Notes under the pieces: generated by a model
What the model saw: the letters and a program-made list of their open reading frames with translations, nothing else
The model's database searches: none
Told to the model about the DNA's origin: nothing
Part shown: positions 25,994 through 34,649 of the stretch, piece by piece
Layout of the letters: each line of letters opens with the position of its first letter
Position numbering within the stretch: the stretch's first letter is position 1
Translations under genes and position numbers: made by a program
DNA from: Bosea sp. Tri-49
GTDB taxonomy: Bacteria > Pseudomonadota > Alphaproteobacteria > Rhizobiales > Beijerinckiaceae
Assembly: GCF_003952665.1 (NCBI RefSeq)
Contig: NZ_CP017946.1
Coordinates: forward strand, 2,046,001-2,110,000
Reading direction: 5' to 3'
Length of the DNA: 64,000 bases

Positions 25994-27310
25994 ATGTCGC
26001 AGCGCACCTGCGATATCCCAGGCTACAAGAAGACGGGGGATGCCGGCGTGACCCAGGATGCGCAGCAGATCGAAGCCGAAGCTCCGGATTGGCCGCCGAA
26101 GCGCCGCTCGCCCCTGCACGCTTTCTTCGAGAGCGGCGCCGCGGCCGGCGTCCTGCTCGTCCTCGCTGCAGCGAACGCGCTGATCATCGCCAATTCGCCG
26201 CTCGGCCTGCTCTATTTCAAGGTGCTGGAGGCGAAGGTCGCCGGCCTCTCGATCCTGCACTGGATCAACGACGCGCTGATGGCGCTGTTCTTCCTGCTCG
26301 TCGGACTGGAGATCAAACGCGAGTTCATCGAGGGCCAGCTTGCGACCTGGAGCCGGCGAGCCCTACCCGCCTTCGCAGCGCTCGGCGGCATGATCGCGCC
26401 CGCGCTGATCTATGTCGCGCTCGCCCGCGGCGACGCCGAGGCGATACGGGGCTGGGCGATTCCGGCTGCCACCGATATCGCCTTCGCGCTCGGCGTGCTC
26501 GCCATCCTCGGCTCGCGCGTGCCGGTCTCGCTCAAGATCTTCCTGACCGCGCTCGCCATTCTCGACGATCTCGGCGCGATCCTGATCATTGCTCTGTTCT
26601 ATTCCGGCGACCTCTCGCTGCCGATGCTGGCCGGCGCCGCGGCCTGCCTTGCCGTGCTGATCGCGCTCAACCTGCGCGGCGTGCGCTCGCTGCCGCTCTA
26701 TCTCGTCATCGGCGCAGTGCTCTGGTTCTTCGTGCTGAAATCGGGCATCCACGCCACGCTCGCCGGTGTCGCGCTGGCGCTGACCATTCCGCTTGCCGGC
26801 CGCGGCACCGAGAGCGACGAGCCCGAGCATTCGCCACTGCACACGCTGGAGCACAGGCTCCATCCCTGGTCGTCCTATTTCATCGTGCCGGTCTTCGGCT
26901 TCGCCAATGCCGGCGTCTCGATCGCCGGCATGTCGCCGTCGCTGCTCTTGACGCCGGTACCGCTCGGCATCGTGCTCGGGCTCTTCCTCGGCAAGCAGAT
27001 CGGCGTCTTCGGCTTCGCCTGGCTCGCGGTCCGGCTCGGCCTCGGCACCATGCCGGCCAAGGCGACCTGGGCGCAGGTCTATGGCGTCTCGCTGCTTTGC
27101 GGCATCGGCTTCACCATGAGCCTGTTCATCGGCGCCCTGGCCTTCGCCAACAATGCCTCGCTCAACGATGCGACCAAGATCGGCGTGCTCGCCGGCTCGG
27201 CGCTGTCGGCGGCGATCGGCTATGTCGTGCTCCATGTCGCCGGGCGGCATCTGGCGAAGGAAGAGGATGAGCCCGTGCCGGCGATCATTCCCCGAAAAAG
27301 GGTTCATTGA
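25994..27310 (+). CDS. nhaA: Na+/H+ antiporter NhaA
   Basis: A 438-residue antiporter. [18 protein letters not shown], then [25 protein letters not shown] residues and [17 protein letters not shown] carry the paired Asp of the ion site (IDD-type, here LDD). [16 protein letters not shown] and [16 protein letters not shown] are further signatures. NhaA expels Na+ or Li+ in exchange for protons at alkaline pH. The start is either ATG 25994 or GTG 26048; the GTG has a better GGGGG ribosome site and would remove a poorly conserved head. Confidence 0.93.
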   Translation: MSQRTCDIPGYKKTGDAGVTQDAQQIEAEAPDWPPKRRSPLHAFFESGAAAGVLLVLAAANALIIANSPLGLLYFKVLEAKVAGLSILHWINDALMALFFLLVGLEIKREFIEGQLATWSRRALPAFAALGGMIAPALIYVALARGDAEAIRGWAIPAATDIAFALGVLAILGSRVPVSLKIFLTALAILDDLGAILIIALFYSGDLSLPMLAGAAACLAVLIALNLRGVRSLPLYLVIGAVLWFFVLKSGIHATLAGVALALTIPLAGRGTESDEPEHSPLHTLEHRLHPWSSYFIVPVFGFANAGVSIAGMSPSLLLTPVPLGIVLGLFLGKQIGVFGFAWLAVRLGLGTMPAKATWAQVYGVSLLCGIGFTMSLFIGALAFANNASLNDATKIGVLAGSALSAAIGYVVLHVAGRHLAKEEDEPVPAIIPRKRVH

Positions 27311-27425
27311 GCGCGCCGGGCCGCAAGATCGCAACAGTCAGCGAAATCGGCAGACGGCCCGATCGGGCGGCAAATCCTATCCCTTCGATCAGCGGATGAT
27401 CCGCAGCATCGAAGGGAGATCGGTC

Positions 27426-28268
27426 ATGAAGACCTGGTTCATCACCGGCGCATCGCGCGGTTTCGGCCTGCGCATTGCGCGCCTTGCACTGGAGCGCGGC
27501 GACAATGTCGTCGCCACCGCGCGCCGCGCGCCGGCAGTCGTCGAAGCACTGGGCGAGCATCCGAGGCTTCTCGCCCTGTCGCTCGACGTGACCGAGGAAA
27601 AGCAGACCCGAGCAGCCGCCGAGGCTGCGATCCTTCGCTTCGGAGCGATTGATGTGCTGCTGAACAATGCTGGCTACGGCCTGCTCGGCGCGGTCGAGGA
27701 GGCGAGCGCCCAGGAGGTGGAACAGCTTTACCGCACCAATGTGTTCGGCCTGCTCAACGTCACACGCGCCGTGCTGCCGCATATGCGGGCGCGCCGATCG
27801 GGCCGCATCCTCAATATCTCGTCGATCGGCGGCTATCGCAGCGCCGCCGGCTTCGGCGTCTATTGCTCGACCAAGTTCGCGGTCGAGGGGCTGTCCGAGG
27901 CGCTGCATGCCGAACTCGCTCCGCTCGGCATCCATGTCACGGTGGTCGAGCCCGGCTATTTCCGCACGGATTTTCTCGACGCATCCTCGCTCTCGATCAG
28001 TCCGCACGGCATCGCCGACTATAACGGCACGGCCGGCGCCGTGCGCACGCACGCCTCCGCTCTGAACCATCAGCAGCCTGGCGACCCCGACAAGCTCGCG
28101 CAGGTGCTGGTCGGGTTCGCCGATGCGCCGAACCCGCCCGTGCGGCTGCCTCTGGGCAGCGACACGATCGCGGCGATCGAAGCGAAGCAGGCGGCGGATG
28201 CCGAGATCCTGCGTGAGTGGCGGCCAGTCTCGCTTTCCACCGACTTCGCCGAGGCACCAGCCACCTGA
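27426..28268 (+). CDS. short-chain dehydrogenase/reductase
   Basis: A 280-residue classical SDR. TGASRGFGLRIARLALERGD is the Rossmann nucleotide loop, LLNNAGYG the NNAG motif, and the catalytic set is Ser in NISSIGGY with YCSTKFAVEG (Tyr-X3-Lys). The long C-terminal part (NYNGTAG-like stretch to the end) is usual for the group that lacks a defined substrate. ATG 27426 has GGGAGA upstream; the longer open frame overlaps nhaA and is rejected. Cofactor preference is probably NADP because of the Arg-rich end of beta-2 (ARRAP). Confidence 0.86.
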   Translation: MKTWFITGASRGFGLRIARLALERGDNVVATARRAPAVVEALGEHPRLLALSLDVTEEKQTRAAAEAAILRFGAIDVLLNNAGYGLLGAVEEASAQEVEQLYRTNVFGLLNVTRAVLPHMRARRSGRILNISSIGGYRSAAGFGVYCSTKFAVEGLSEALHAELAPLGIHVTVVEPGYFRTDFLDASSLSISPHGIADYNGTAGAVRTHASALNHQQPGDPDKLAQVLVGFADAPNPPVRLPLGSDTIAAIEAKQAADAEILREWRPVSLSTDFAEAPAT

Positions 28269-28393
28269 GTTGCCACCTTTGACCGGGAGACGGGCCATCG
28301 CTCCCAGTCACCCGCGACAGATGCCAGGCCTTGCGCCAGCTCGGCGGTGGATTGCTAGAAGGCCGCCCCTTCGTCCATAGTCCCGTCGAATCC

Positions 28394-28423
28394 GCACCTC
28401 GGCGAACGGCTTCGCCGAGGTGC
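28394..28423. other. perfect 13-bp stem hairpin upstream of the AraC gene
   Basis: GCACCTCGGCGAA-CGGC-TTCGCCGAGGTGC pairs without mismatch. No T-tract follows on either strand, so it is a weak candidate for a Rho-independent terminator of the SDR transcript (stop 126 bases before). It ends 45 bases before the proposed AraC start and may be a cruciform operator or RNA leader structure. Confidence 0.45.
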
Positions 28424-28467
28424 ACCTTCGGTTGCGGGCTCGGGGGCGATGTGTCGTCGCGATCACC

Positions 28468-29361
28468 ATGGCGGATGAGAGCGGGACGCTAGGCAATGCG
28501 CCGGCCTCGCTCGGGCGTATCCTCGACCGGGCACCGCCGGTCACCGATGCCGTCCTGCGCGGTGACACTCGCCTGACCGCTCCCTGGGGCCATGGCGCCC
28601 TGCACGACTACCTGCCGGGCATGGCCGGCCATGTCGTCATCACCTATTACGGCGAGCCGCAGGAAATCGTCTGGCGCAGCGCCGGCGAGCGCCTGGCCGG
28701 CAAGACCCGTTCGGGAACGATCACGATCATTCCCCAGGGCCATGACGGGCGCTGGGACATCGCCGGGCCGATCGGCGTCAGCCACGTCTTTCTCCCGCAT
28801 CAGCGGCTTCTCGCCTGCGCCGAGCAGCTGACCGGTGGCAAGCCCCTCGAACTGCTCGGCCGCGTCGGTTTCGAGGACCCCATCGCCGCGCGCGTCATGG
28901 AGATGCTGGGCCGCGACGCTGGAGCCGCGGCCGATCCGGCTGCACAGCTCTTCGTCGAACAGGCGACTGATCTGCTCGTCGTCCAGCTCCTGCGCGGCCA
29001 CTCCTCCTTCGGCGCGATCGCGGCTCCCGCACAGCGCGGCCTCGCCGACTGGCAGGTCCGCAAGGTCACGAGCTATATGCAGGATCACCTCGGCGAGGCG
29101 GTCGGGCTCGACGACCTCGCCGCGCTGGTCGGCCTCAGCCGCTTCCACTTCTGCACCGCGTTCCGGAAGGCGACCGGTCGCACGCCGCACGCCCAGCTCG
29201 TCGAGCTGCGGATGGACCAGGCCCGGCGCTTATTGACCAGTCCGGAGCTGGCGGTGACCGACATCGCCCTCACCGTCGGCTACGAGACGCCCTCTTCCTT
29301 CACAGCGGCGTTCCGCAAGGCGACCGGCGTGACGCCGAGCGCGTTCCGCCAGCGGCTGTAG
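28468..29361 (+). CDS. AraC family transcriptional regulator
   Basis: A 297-residue AraC-type protein. The N-terminal part (about 1-180) is an effector domain with a PWGHGALHDYLPG stretch. The C-terminal pair of helix-turn-helix motifs is about residues 200-297: LDDLAALVGLSRFHFCTAFRK, then DIALTVGYETPSSFTAAFRK and TGVTPSAFRQ. The ATG at 28468 is preferred because the GTG upstream lies inside a hairpin; no clear ribosome site marks either. The next genes on this strand (SDR, GlcG-like, NTF2-like) are the likely regulon. Confidence 0.85.
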   Translation: MADESGTLGNAPASLGRILDRAPPVTDAVLRGDTRLTAPWGHGALHDYLPGMAGHVVITYYGEPQEIVWRSAGERLAGKTRSGTITIIPQGHDGRWDIAGPIGVSHVFLPHQRLLACAEQLTGGKPLELLGRVGFEDPIAARVMEMLGRDAGAAADPAAQLFVEQATDLLVVQLLRGHSSFGAIAAPAQRGLADWQVRKVTSYMQDHLGEAVGLDDLAALVGLSRFHFCTAFRKATGRTPHAQLVELRMDQARRLLTSPELAVTDIALTVGYETPSSFTAAFRKATGVTPSAFRQRL

Positions 29362-29488
29362 CGCTCGCGCTTCCGGCACCGCAATTTCGCGATAGTGGCC
29401 GCAACGGCGGGACGGTCGCTCACCGCCTGCTCCCCTATTCCTTGCTCATCGGACGCCACCGGCGCCGACCAGACAAGGGAGCAGGACC

Positions 29489-30304
29489 ATGACCAAGAAG
29501 ACCATCCTCATCACCGGCGCCGCAGGCGGCTTCGGCAAGGGCGCCGCCATCGGCATGGCGAAGAACGGCCACGACATCATCGCCACCGTCCACGTCTCGT
29601 CGCAGGTGACGGCATTGCGCGAGGAAGTCGCCGCGCTGGGGCTCTCCGACCGCATCCGTGTCGAGCGGCTCGACCTGACCGACGCCTACGACATCAAGCA
29701 GGCGCTCAAATGGGATTTCGACGTGCTCTGGAACAATGCCGGGATGGGCGAGGCCGGTCCGGTCTGGGAAATCCCGCTCGACCTCCTCCGCAAGAACTTC
29801 GAGGTCAACGTCTTCCTGCCGCTGCTCCTGACGCAGGGCGTCGTCCAGCGCTGGGTCCGCGAGGGCAAGAGCCAGGGCAAGAAGGTCGTCTTCACCTCGT
29901 CCATGGGCGGTCTGTTCACGCCGGCCAACTGGGGCACCTATGTCTCGACCAAGCATGCGCTGGAATCGATCGCTGAGGCCCTGCAACAGGAGCTGGCCTC
30001 CTACGGGGTCAAGATCCAGACCATCAATCCGGGCGCCTATTACACCGGCTACAACGAGACGATGGCGGACAATCCGTTCCGCTGGCTCGATGACGAGGTC
30101 AACTTCACTAAGCGTGCCGAGCTGCGCAAGGGCTTCGACGACTTCTTCGCCACGCCGGAAGGCAAGATGGACCCGGCCGAGATGATCGAACGGATGATCG
30201 AGATCGTCCCGGCCGACGAAGGCAATTTCCGCAACGTCGTGCCGAAGCAGATCGAGGACATGCTGAAGGCGCACCAGCTCGCAGCCTGGACGAACCGGAT
30301 CTGA
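29489..30304 (+). CDS. short-chain dehydrogenase/reductase
   Basis: A 271-residue SDR. TKKTILITGAAGGFGKGAAI is the nucleotide loop, WNNAGMGEAG the NNAG motif, VFTSSMGGLF the catalytic Ser and YVSTKHALES the Tyr-X3-Lys. The C-terminal part has PGAYYTGYNETMADNPF. Start ATG 29489 follows GGGAGCAGG, a strong site. It begins a run of three same-strand genes with short gaps after an AraC gene, a common inducible arrangement. Substrate unknown. Confidence 0.88.
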   Translation: MTKKTILITGAAGGFGKGAAIGMAKNGHDIIATVHVSSQVTALREEVAALGLSDRIRVERLDLTDAYDIKQALKWDFDVLWNNAGMGEAGPVWEIPLDLLRKNFEVNVFLPLLLTQGVVQRWVREGKSQGKKVVFTSSMGGLFTPANWGTYVSTKHALESIAEALQQELASYGVKIQTINPGAYYTGYNETMADNPFRWLDDEVNFTKRAELRKGFDDFFATPEGKMDPAEMIERMIEIVPADEGNFRNVVPKQIEDMLKAHQLAAWTNRI

Positions 30305-30387
30305 GCCAGAGCGCCAACCTTACCGGCTGCAGCCGCCCTCGCCGGGCTCGCTGCAGCGGCCCCAGCCCTTTCTAAAAGGAACCAGCA

Positions 30388-30798
30388 ATGAGCATCACCC
30401 AGGCTCAGGCGCGGACCGCCATGGCCGCAGCGGAGCGCGAGGCCGCCACGATCGGCGTTCCCATGAACATCGCCGTCTATGACGACAGCGCCAACCTCAA
30501 GGCCTTCACCCGCATGGATGGCGCGTTGCTCGGCTCGGTCGACATCGCGCTCGGCAAGGCCCGCACCGCTGCATTGTTCGGCTTCAACACCGAGGCGCTC
30601 TACGAGTTCAGCAAGCCCGGCGGCACCTCGCCAGGCTTCGACCGGACGAATGGCGGGCTCGTGGTCTTCGCCGGCGGCATCCCGGTGCGCGACGCCGAAG
30701 GCCGCCTGATCGGCGCCGTCGGGGTGTCAGGCGGCGCAGTCGCGCAGGACTATCAGGTCGCGGCAACCGCTGTCGCGGCGCTCGCTACCAACGCATGA
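30388..30798 (+). CDS. GlcG/HbpS family heme-binding-type protein
   Basis: A 136-residue single-domain protein of the GlcG/HbpS (DUF336) family. ARTAMAAAEREAATIGVPMN opens the helix-strand pattern, and FAGGIPVRDAEGRLIGAVGVSGG is the diagnostic glycine-rich end. Some members bind heme or cobalamin degradation products, but many are uncharacterised. There is no signal peptide, so it is cytoplasmic. It lies between an SDR and a secreted NTF2-fold gene. The ATG has AAAGGAACC upstream. Confidence 0.87.
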   Translation: MSITQAQARTAMAAAEREAATIGVPMNIAVYDDSANLKAFTRMDGALLGSVDIALGKARTAALFGFNTEALYEFSKPGGTSPGFDRTNGGLVVFAGGIPVRDAEGRLIGAVGVSGGAVAQDYQVAATAVAALATNA

Positions 30799-30808
30799 GC
30801 GGAGAACC

Positions 30809-31312
30809 ATGATGAAGACCACCAGGACAATCGCGGGTCCGATGCTCGCCATACTCGCCATGGGCGTCATGCTCTCGGCCCCGCTTCGCGCCCAGGAAGC
30901 GCAGATCGAGCGTGACAACCGGGCGCTCGTCGAAAGCGGCATGAAGGCCTGGGCCGACGGCACTGGCAGCCCTTACGACCTGCTCGCCGACGACGCGCGC
31001 TGGACAATCGCCGGCAATTCGCGCGCCGCGAAGACCTATCCGAGCAAGGCGGCCTTCCTCGCCGAGGTGATCCGCCCGTTCAACGCCCGGATGCGCGAGC
31101 GGCTGATCCCCACTGTCCATCGCTACCATGTCGAGGGCGATAGGGTGATCATTCGTTTCGATGCCGCTGGCCTCGCACGCGACGGCAAGCCCTACACCAA
31201 CAGCTATGCCTGGTTCCTGCGCCTGAAGGATCGCCAGATCGTGGAGGCGGAGGCCTTCTTCGACAGCGTCGCCTTCGACGATCTGTGGACCCGGGTCAGC
31301 CCTGCCCCGTGA
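30809..31312 (+). CDS. secreted NTF2-like (SnoaL) fold protein
   Basis: A 167-residue protein with a cleavable signal peptide (MMKTTRTIAGPMLAILAMGV, cleavage expected after SAPLRAQ). The mature part has the SnoaL/NTF2 cone pattern: ALVESGMKAWADGTGSPYDL, then RWTIAGNSRAAKTYPSK and YHVEGDRVIIRFDAAGLARD. No catalytic assignment is possible. Adjacent ATGs at 30809 and 30812 both follow GGAG. It is ten bases after the GlcG-like gene, hence probably cotranscribed, and ends before a strong hairpin. Confidence 0.82.
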   Translation: MMKTTRTIAGPMLAILAMGVMLSAPLRAQEAQIERDNRALVESGMKAWADGTGSPYDLLADDARWTIAGNSRAAKTYPSKAAFLAEVIRPFNARMRERLIPTVHRYHVEGDRVIIRFDAAGLARDGKPYTNSYAWFLRLKDRQIVEAEAFFDSVAFDDLWTRVSPAP

Positions 31313-31339
31313 CACGCGGCAGCCGCTCGACAAAAAGAA

Positions 31340-31369
31340 GAAGGCCCGCCGGTTTCCAGGCGGGCCTTC
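31340..31369. terminator. bidirectional terminator hairpin between convergent genes
   Basis: The stem GAAGGCCCGCC / GGCGGGCCTTC has 11 perfect pairs and an eight-base loop. On the minus strand it runs into TTCTTTTT, a good tract for ending the ldtP transcript; on the plus strand the tract is weak. Confidence 0.85.
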
Positions 31370-31396
31370 TCGTATCCATCGTCAGATCGAAAGCGC

Positions 31397-32638
31397 TCAG
31401 ATGTCCTGATCGCCCTGCAGGGCAGCGACCGGCACCGGGCCGAGCCCATCCTTGTTGTAGATATCGTCGCGGAACTGCACACCGCCATCGGGCGTCGCCC
31501 AGGCGGTGACATAGACCCAGTAGCACGGCACCGGATTGGCGATGCGGGCATTGACGCGCTCGCCCGAGGCGATGGTCTCGTCGATCTTGGCGCGATCCCA
31601 GCCGGGCGTCTCCTTGAGCAGGAAGGCGATGTAGTCGCGCACGTTCTGGACGCGGATGCAGCCGGAGGAGACGAAACGGAAGTCGTCGCCGAAGATGCCC
31701 TTCGACGGCGTGTCGTGCATGTAGACGCCGTGCGGGCTCGGGATGTTGATGCGCACGAAGCCGAGCGAGTTGAACTCGCCGCCCGGATCCTGGCGGAAGG
31801 TGTAGCGGGTCGCTTCATCCGAGCGCCAGTTGACCCGCTCCGGCGGGATCTCGCCGTTCGGCCCGATGATGCGGATCTTATTCTCGGTGAGGTAGCTCGG
31901 TTCCTTCTGCATCTTCGGAATCAGATCCTTGCGGATGATCGAAGCGGGAACCGTCCAGGTCGGGTTGAAATTGACCTCGGGGATCTTGGTCTGCAGCAGC
32001 GGCGACTGGCGATCGATCTTGCCGACGCCGGCGGCGTGGCGGGTCGCGACATGGCCGTTCTCGACCGTCTCGACCGCAGCGGCCGGGATGTTGGCGACGA
32101 CATAGCGATTGCCGAGATTGCCCGACCAGGTGCGCAGGCGCACGATATTGGTCTCGAGCTGGCGGATGCGCCGGTCGACCGGCACGTTGAGCGCGGCGAG
32201 CGTGGCGCGGTTGATGCTGCCGGTGGTCGAGAGCCCCATGCGCGACTGGAAGCGGCGCACGCCGCCCTCGACATAGGAATCATAGATGTTGCTGTCGCCG
32301 GCGGAGGCATCGAGGTCGCCAGTGATGATCAGCCGCTGGCGCAAGGCGACGACACTGGCGCCGCGCGAGCCGACGGAGAGCTTCTCGCTGACCTGCAGGG
32401 TCGGCCAGCCGCCGCGTGCGGCGAGTGCACGGTAGGCCTCGACCGCCTGCTCGGTCGCGGCCAGTGCGGCCGGCGAGAGCATCGGCGTCGAGGAACGCTG
32501 GACCGCATTGCGCGAGCCGGCATCATAGCTCTGGCGCCACTCGGCCTGCTGGGCGAAAGCCGGCAGGCTCACGCCGGCGGCAGCAGTCGAGAGCATAGCC
32601 AGAACCGTCTCGCGGCGGGTCAGGCGAATATTCGGCAT
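31397..32638 (-). CDS. ldtP: L,D-transpeptidase (YcbB/LdtP type)
   Basis: A 413-residue exported enzyme that makes 3,3 cross-links or attaches proteins to peptidoglycan. A signal peptide covers about residues 1-29 (RRETVLAMLSTAAAGVSLP, cleavage after AFA). A peptidoglycan-binding segment lies at about 77-145. The YkuD catalytic domain spans about 180-335, with the active Cys in FVSSGCIRVQNVRDY and the upstream HDTPSKGIFG histidine. The ATG at 32638 is favoured over longer frames. The LdtR-type regulator gene lies 1.3 kb away on the same strand. The symbol follows the LdtR/LdtP pair known in Hyphomicrobiales. Confidence 0.88.
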   Translation of the reverse strand: MPNIRLTRRETVLAMLSTAAAGVSLPAFAQQAEWRQSYDAGSRNAVQRSSTPMLSPAALAATEQAVEAYRALAARGGWPTLQVSEKLSVGSRGASVVALRQRLIITGDLDASAGDSNIYDSYVEGGVRRFQSRMGLSTTGSINRATLAALNVPVDRRIRQLETNIVRLRTWSGNLGNRYVVANIPAAAVETVENGHVATRHAAGVGKIDRQSPLLQTKIPEVNFNPTWTVPASIIRKDLIPKMQKEPSYLTENKIRIIGPNGEIPPERVNWRSDEATRYTFRQDPGGEFNSLGFVRINIPSPHGVYMHDTPSKGIFGDDFRFVSSGCIRVQNVRDYIAFLLKETPGWDRAKIDETIASGERVNARIANPVPCYWVYVTAWATPDGGVQFRDDIYNKDGLGPVPVAALQGDQDI

Positions 32639-33035
32639 CGATCGTACCCCTTGGACTTCGCATATCATCGGAGCGGGACGCGACCCGCCCCTTCGGCCTG
32701 GCATCTACCACGCCGGTCGCCGGGGACGATCCCTTACCAGAGTTAACACCCTATGATGAGCGCGGCATTTTTAGGGCGGCGATGCGCTGCGCTCACGCGG
32801 GTTTGATCGCTGTGGCCGGCGCGGCGCAGATGCCGACGGGGCGTTGCACACGCGCAACATATCGAGGCGTCCGCACGAAAACGCTGAAGCCCGGCTCAAG
32901 AGGCGTAACAGTGGGCGCTGCGCCGAATCCCTTGGATTTCAGAGTTCGCAATCATGCAATCTCGCAGGCGTCTGGCTTTAAACCTGAAATTTCTGAGCGC
33001 CAGATCTCGCCCGAACCTGCTTGGAAAACCGGCGC
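32639..33035. other. 397-base gap upstream of ldtP, no gene found
   Basis: This stretch carries the ldtP promoter region. It becomes AT-richer toward 33000 as the AT-rich gene begins. A 129-codon frame on the plus strand crosses into that gene, has no ribosome site and reads like a shadow. I see no RNA gene, repeat or strong palindrome here. Confidence 0.5.
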
Positions 33036-33692
33036 TCACGAAGGCGGTTTACTAGGGTTTCTGGGGCGCCACACATCCCGGCCCAGTTCGACGGGCAGCG
33101 GATCCAATTTCGCTTTAGCCAGAACAACATTCATTTTTTCAAGTGTCGTGATCTTCAGATCATCCATGTGATCGCCAAAAGGCTTGTCGACCTCAGGTAG
33201 AATAAATTTACCTTCATATTCAAATTGTCTGAATTTCTTTTCAGCAATACCGGCTTGATAGCGTCGCATCATTTGCTCCAACGCGACCGCGACCTCATCC
33301 ATCTCGCGACCCCATTTCTCAAGACCGCTTTTCCCACCCAGATCGATTTTGTGAATGACCGAACCAGTTCTGTCTCTAAGGATTCCGGTATTTATTGCCT
33401 CCAATGTCTGATGAACTGCCTTGATGAAATCTTCTTCTGAAACCTCGTTTACAAATGATATCCTGAAAGCCGGGCGGTCAAACGCCATCCGATAAAGCTT
33501 TATTTTGGCAATATCAGTATTTGCGATGAGCAAATTGGTAATTAAAAATGCAGCTAGAGCAGTACAAGCGGCAACAATGGCAAGAATTTTATCCAAACCC
33601 GCATTTATTACGATCGCCCACCAACAGAATAATCCACATAGTATTGCAACTATGGCAATGATTATTGCCTTGGTCCAGTCAGTTCGGTACAT
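33036..33692 (-). CDS. AT-rich membrane protein of unknown function, 218 aa
   Basis: No family recognised. Two hydrophobic helices lie at about residues 7-26 (IIIAIVAILCGLFCWWAIVI) and 33-55. The rest (about 65-218) is cytoplasmic, charged and mostly helical, with EVSEEDFIKAVHQTLEAINT, KSGLEKWGREMDEVAVALEQM and LPEVDKPFGDHMDDLKITT. Base composition and codons (AAT, ATA, TTA, AAA) differ sharply from every neighbour, which suggests recent transfer. ATG 33692 is preferred to a start eight codons upstream, although the ribosome site is poor. It sits between ldtP and ldtR. Confidence 0.75.
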   Translation of the reverse strand: MYRTDWTKAIIIAIVAILCGLFCWWAIVINAGLDKILAIVAACTALAAFLITNLLIANTDIAKIKLYRMAFDRPAFRISFVNEVSEEDFIKAVHQTLEAINTGILRDRTGSVIHKIDLGGKSGLEKWGREMDEVAVALEQMMRRYQAGIAEKKFRQFEYEGKFILPEVDKPFGDHMDDLKITTLEKMNVVLAKAKLDPLPVELGRDVWRPRNPSKPPS

Positions 33693-33796
33693 TCTTCGCC
33701 CCCCCAGTCCCGCCAACCGCTAGGCATCCGCCACATACCCATCGCGATATCGAGCCTTAGCTGACATGTTTTGAGGCAGCCGATCCGGTCCGCAAC

Positions 33797-33820
33797 AGAA
33801 AATGGCGCCCGGAGGCGCCA
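33797..33820 (-). terminator. terminator after ldtR
   Basis: On the minus strand TGGCGCC-TCCG-GGCGCCA is followed by TTTTCTG. It lies 110 bases past the ldtR stop and separates ldtR from the AT-rich gene downstream. Confidence 0.7.
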
Positions 33821-33929
33821 AACTCTGCCAAAAGCACGGAGCTTTAATGTCAACAGCCTTGCCAACCCGCTCTGCGGCGACCTAGCGCATCGTAGCGAAG
33901 CTGCTTTCGACTAATCCTTTCTCTGGATA

Positions 33930-34442
33930 TCAGAGCTTGTAGCGGATCTGGTCGGTCCAGAAGCGCTCGAGGCGCAGCAGGGCGTTGTTCATGCGCTCGA
34001 AGTCGTCGGCCGCGATGCCGCCGATCTGCTCGACCGTGCGGACATGCTTGTCGTAGACGCCCTTGACGATGTTGTGCACCTCGCCGCCCTTCTCAGTCAG
34101 GCTGATGCGCACCGAGCGACGGTCGATCCGCGACCGGGCATGGTGCAGGAAGCCGAGCTCGACCAGCTTCTTGACGTTGTAGGAGACGTTCGAGCCGAGA
34201 TAATAGCCGCGGGTGCGCAGCTCGCTGGCGGAGAGCTCGGCGTCGCCGATATTGTAGAGGAGCAGCGCCTGCACGCTGTTGACGTCGTCGCGGTTGCGGC
34301 GCTCGAATTCGTCCTTGATCACGTCGAGCAGCCGGCGATGCAGCCGCTCGACCAAGGTGAGGGACTCAAGGTAAAGCGGCTTCACCTTGAGCTGAACCTC
34401 ATCAGCCGCGGTCGGCTCCACAGTCTTTACATTGCTCTTCAT
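33930..34442 (-). CDS. ldtR: MarR family regulator LdtR
   Basis: A 170-residue MarR protein of the LdtR type. ESLTLVERLHRRLLDVIKDEF is the dimer helix; NSVQALLLYNIGDAELSASEL and YYLGSNVSYNVKKLVELGFL are the recognition region; RSRIDRRSVRISLTEKG is the wing. LdtR of Liberibacter and rhizobia activates the L,D-transpeptidase gene ldtP and controls osmotic tolerance. The ATG at 34442 is chosen over one seven codons upstream on the basis of the common MKSNVKTVE start. A 24-base palindrome 110 bases upstream may be its own operator. Confidence 0.87.
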   Translation of the reverse strand: MKSNVKTVEPTAADEVQLKVKPLYLESLTLVERLHRRLLDVIKDEFERRNRDDVNSVQALLLYNIGDAELSASELRTRGYYLGSNVSYNVKKLVELGFLHHARSRIDRRSVRISLTEKGGEVHNIVKGVYDKHVRTVEQIGGIAADDFERMNNALLRLERFWTDQIRYKL

Positions 34443-34551
34443 GGTATATCCCGCCTGTTGCATGTCGGCCAGGATTTGTCTCCCGGTCCGCTTCTGAGAG
34501 ACACCATAGGCAGTGCGGATGAAAACGAGTTTAAATATCAGGATGAATCAG

Positions 34552-34575
34552 GGATTTACCCATTTGGGTGAATCC
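34552..34575. promoter_or_regulatory. 24-base near-perfect palindrome upstream of ldtR
   Basis: GGATT-T-ACCC-ATTT-GGGT-G-AATCC pairs at nine of ten positions per arm. It lies 110-133 bases ahead of the LdtR start in an AT-rich promoter region, the right place for an autoregulatory MarR-type operator. No second copy is evident upstream of ldtP. Confidence 0.5.
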
Positions 34576-34649
34576 AAAATGAACCGGAAGTCCCTTAAGC
34601 TAAAGCGTTTCTTACCGCGGCCTGCCGCATTCGACGCGCGCGGACGGCC

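Noticed and set aside
32782..33171. 129-codon plus-strand frame upstream of ldtP
   Set aside because: No ribosome site, crosses composition boundary and overlaps the AT-rich gene antisense; reads as chance frame.
33720..33929. tRNA or attachment site beside the AT-rich gene
   Set aside because: I looked for a tRNA 3' end or direct repeats that would mark integration and saw only the ldtR terminator hairpin.
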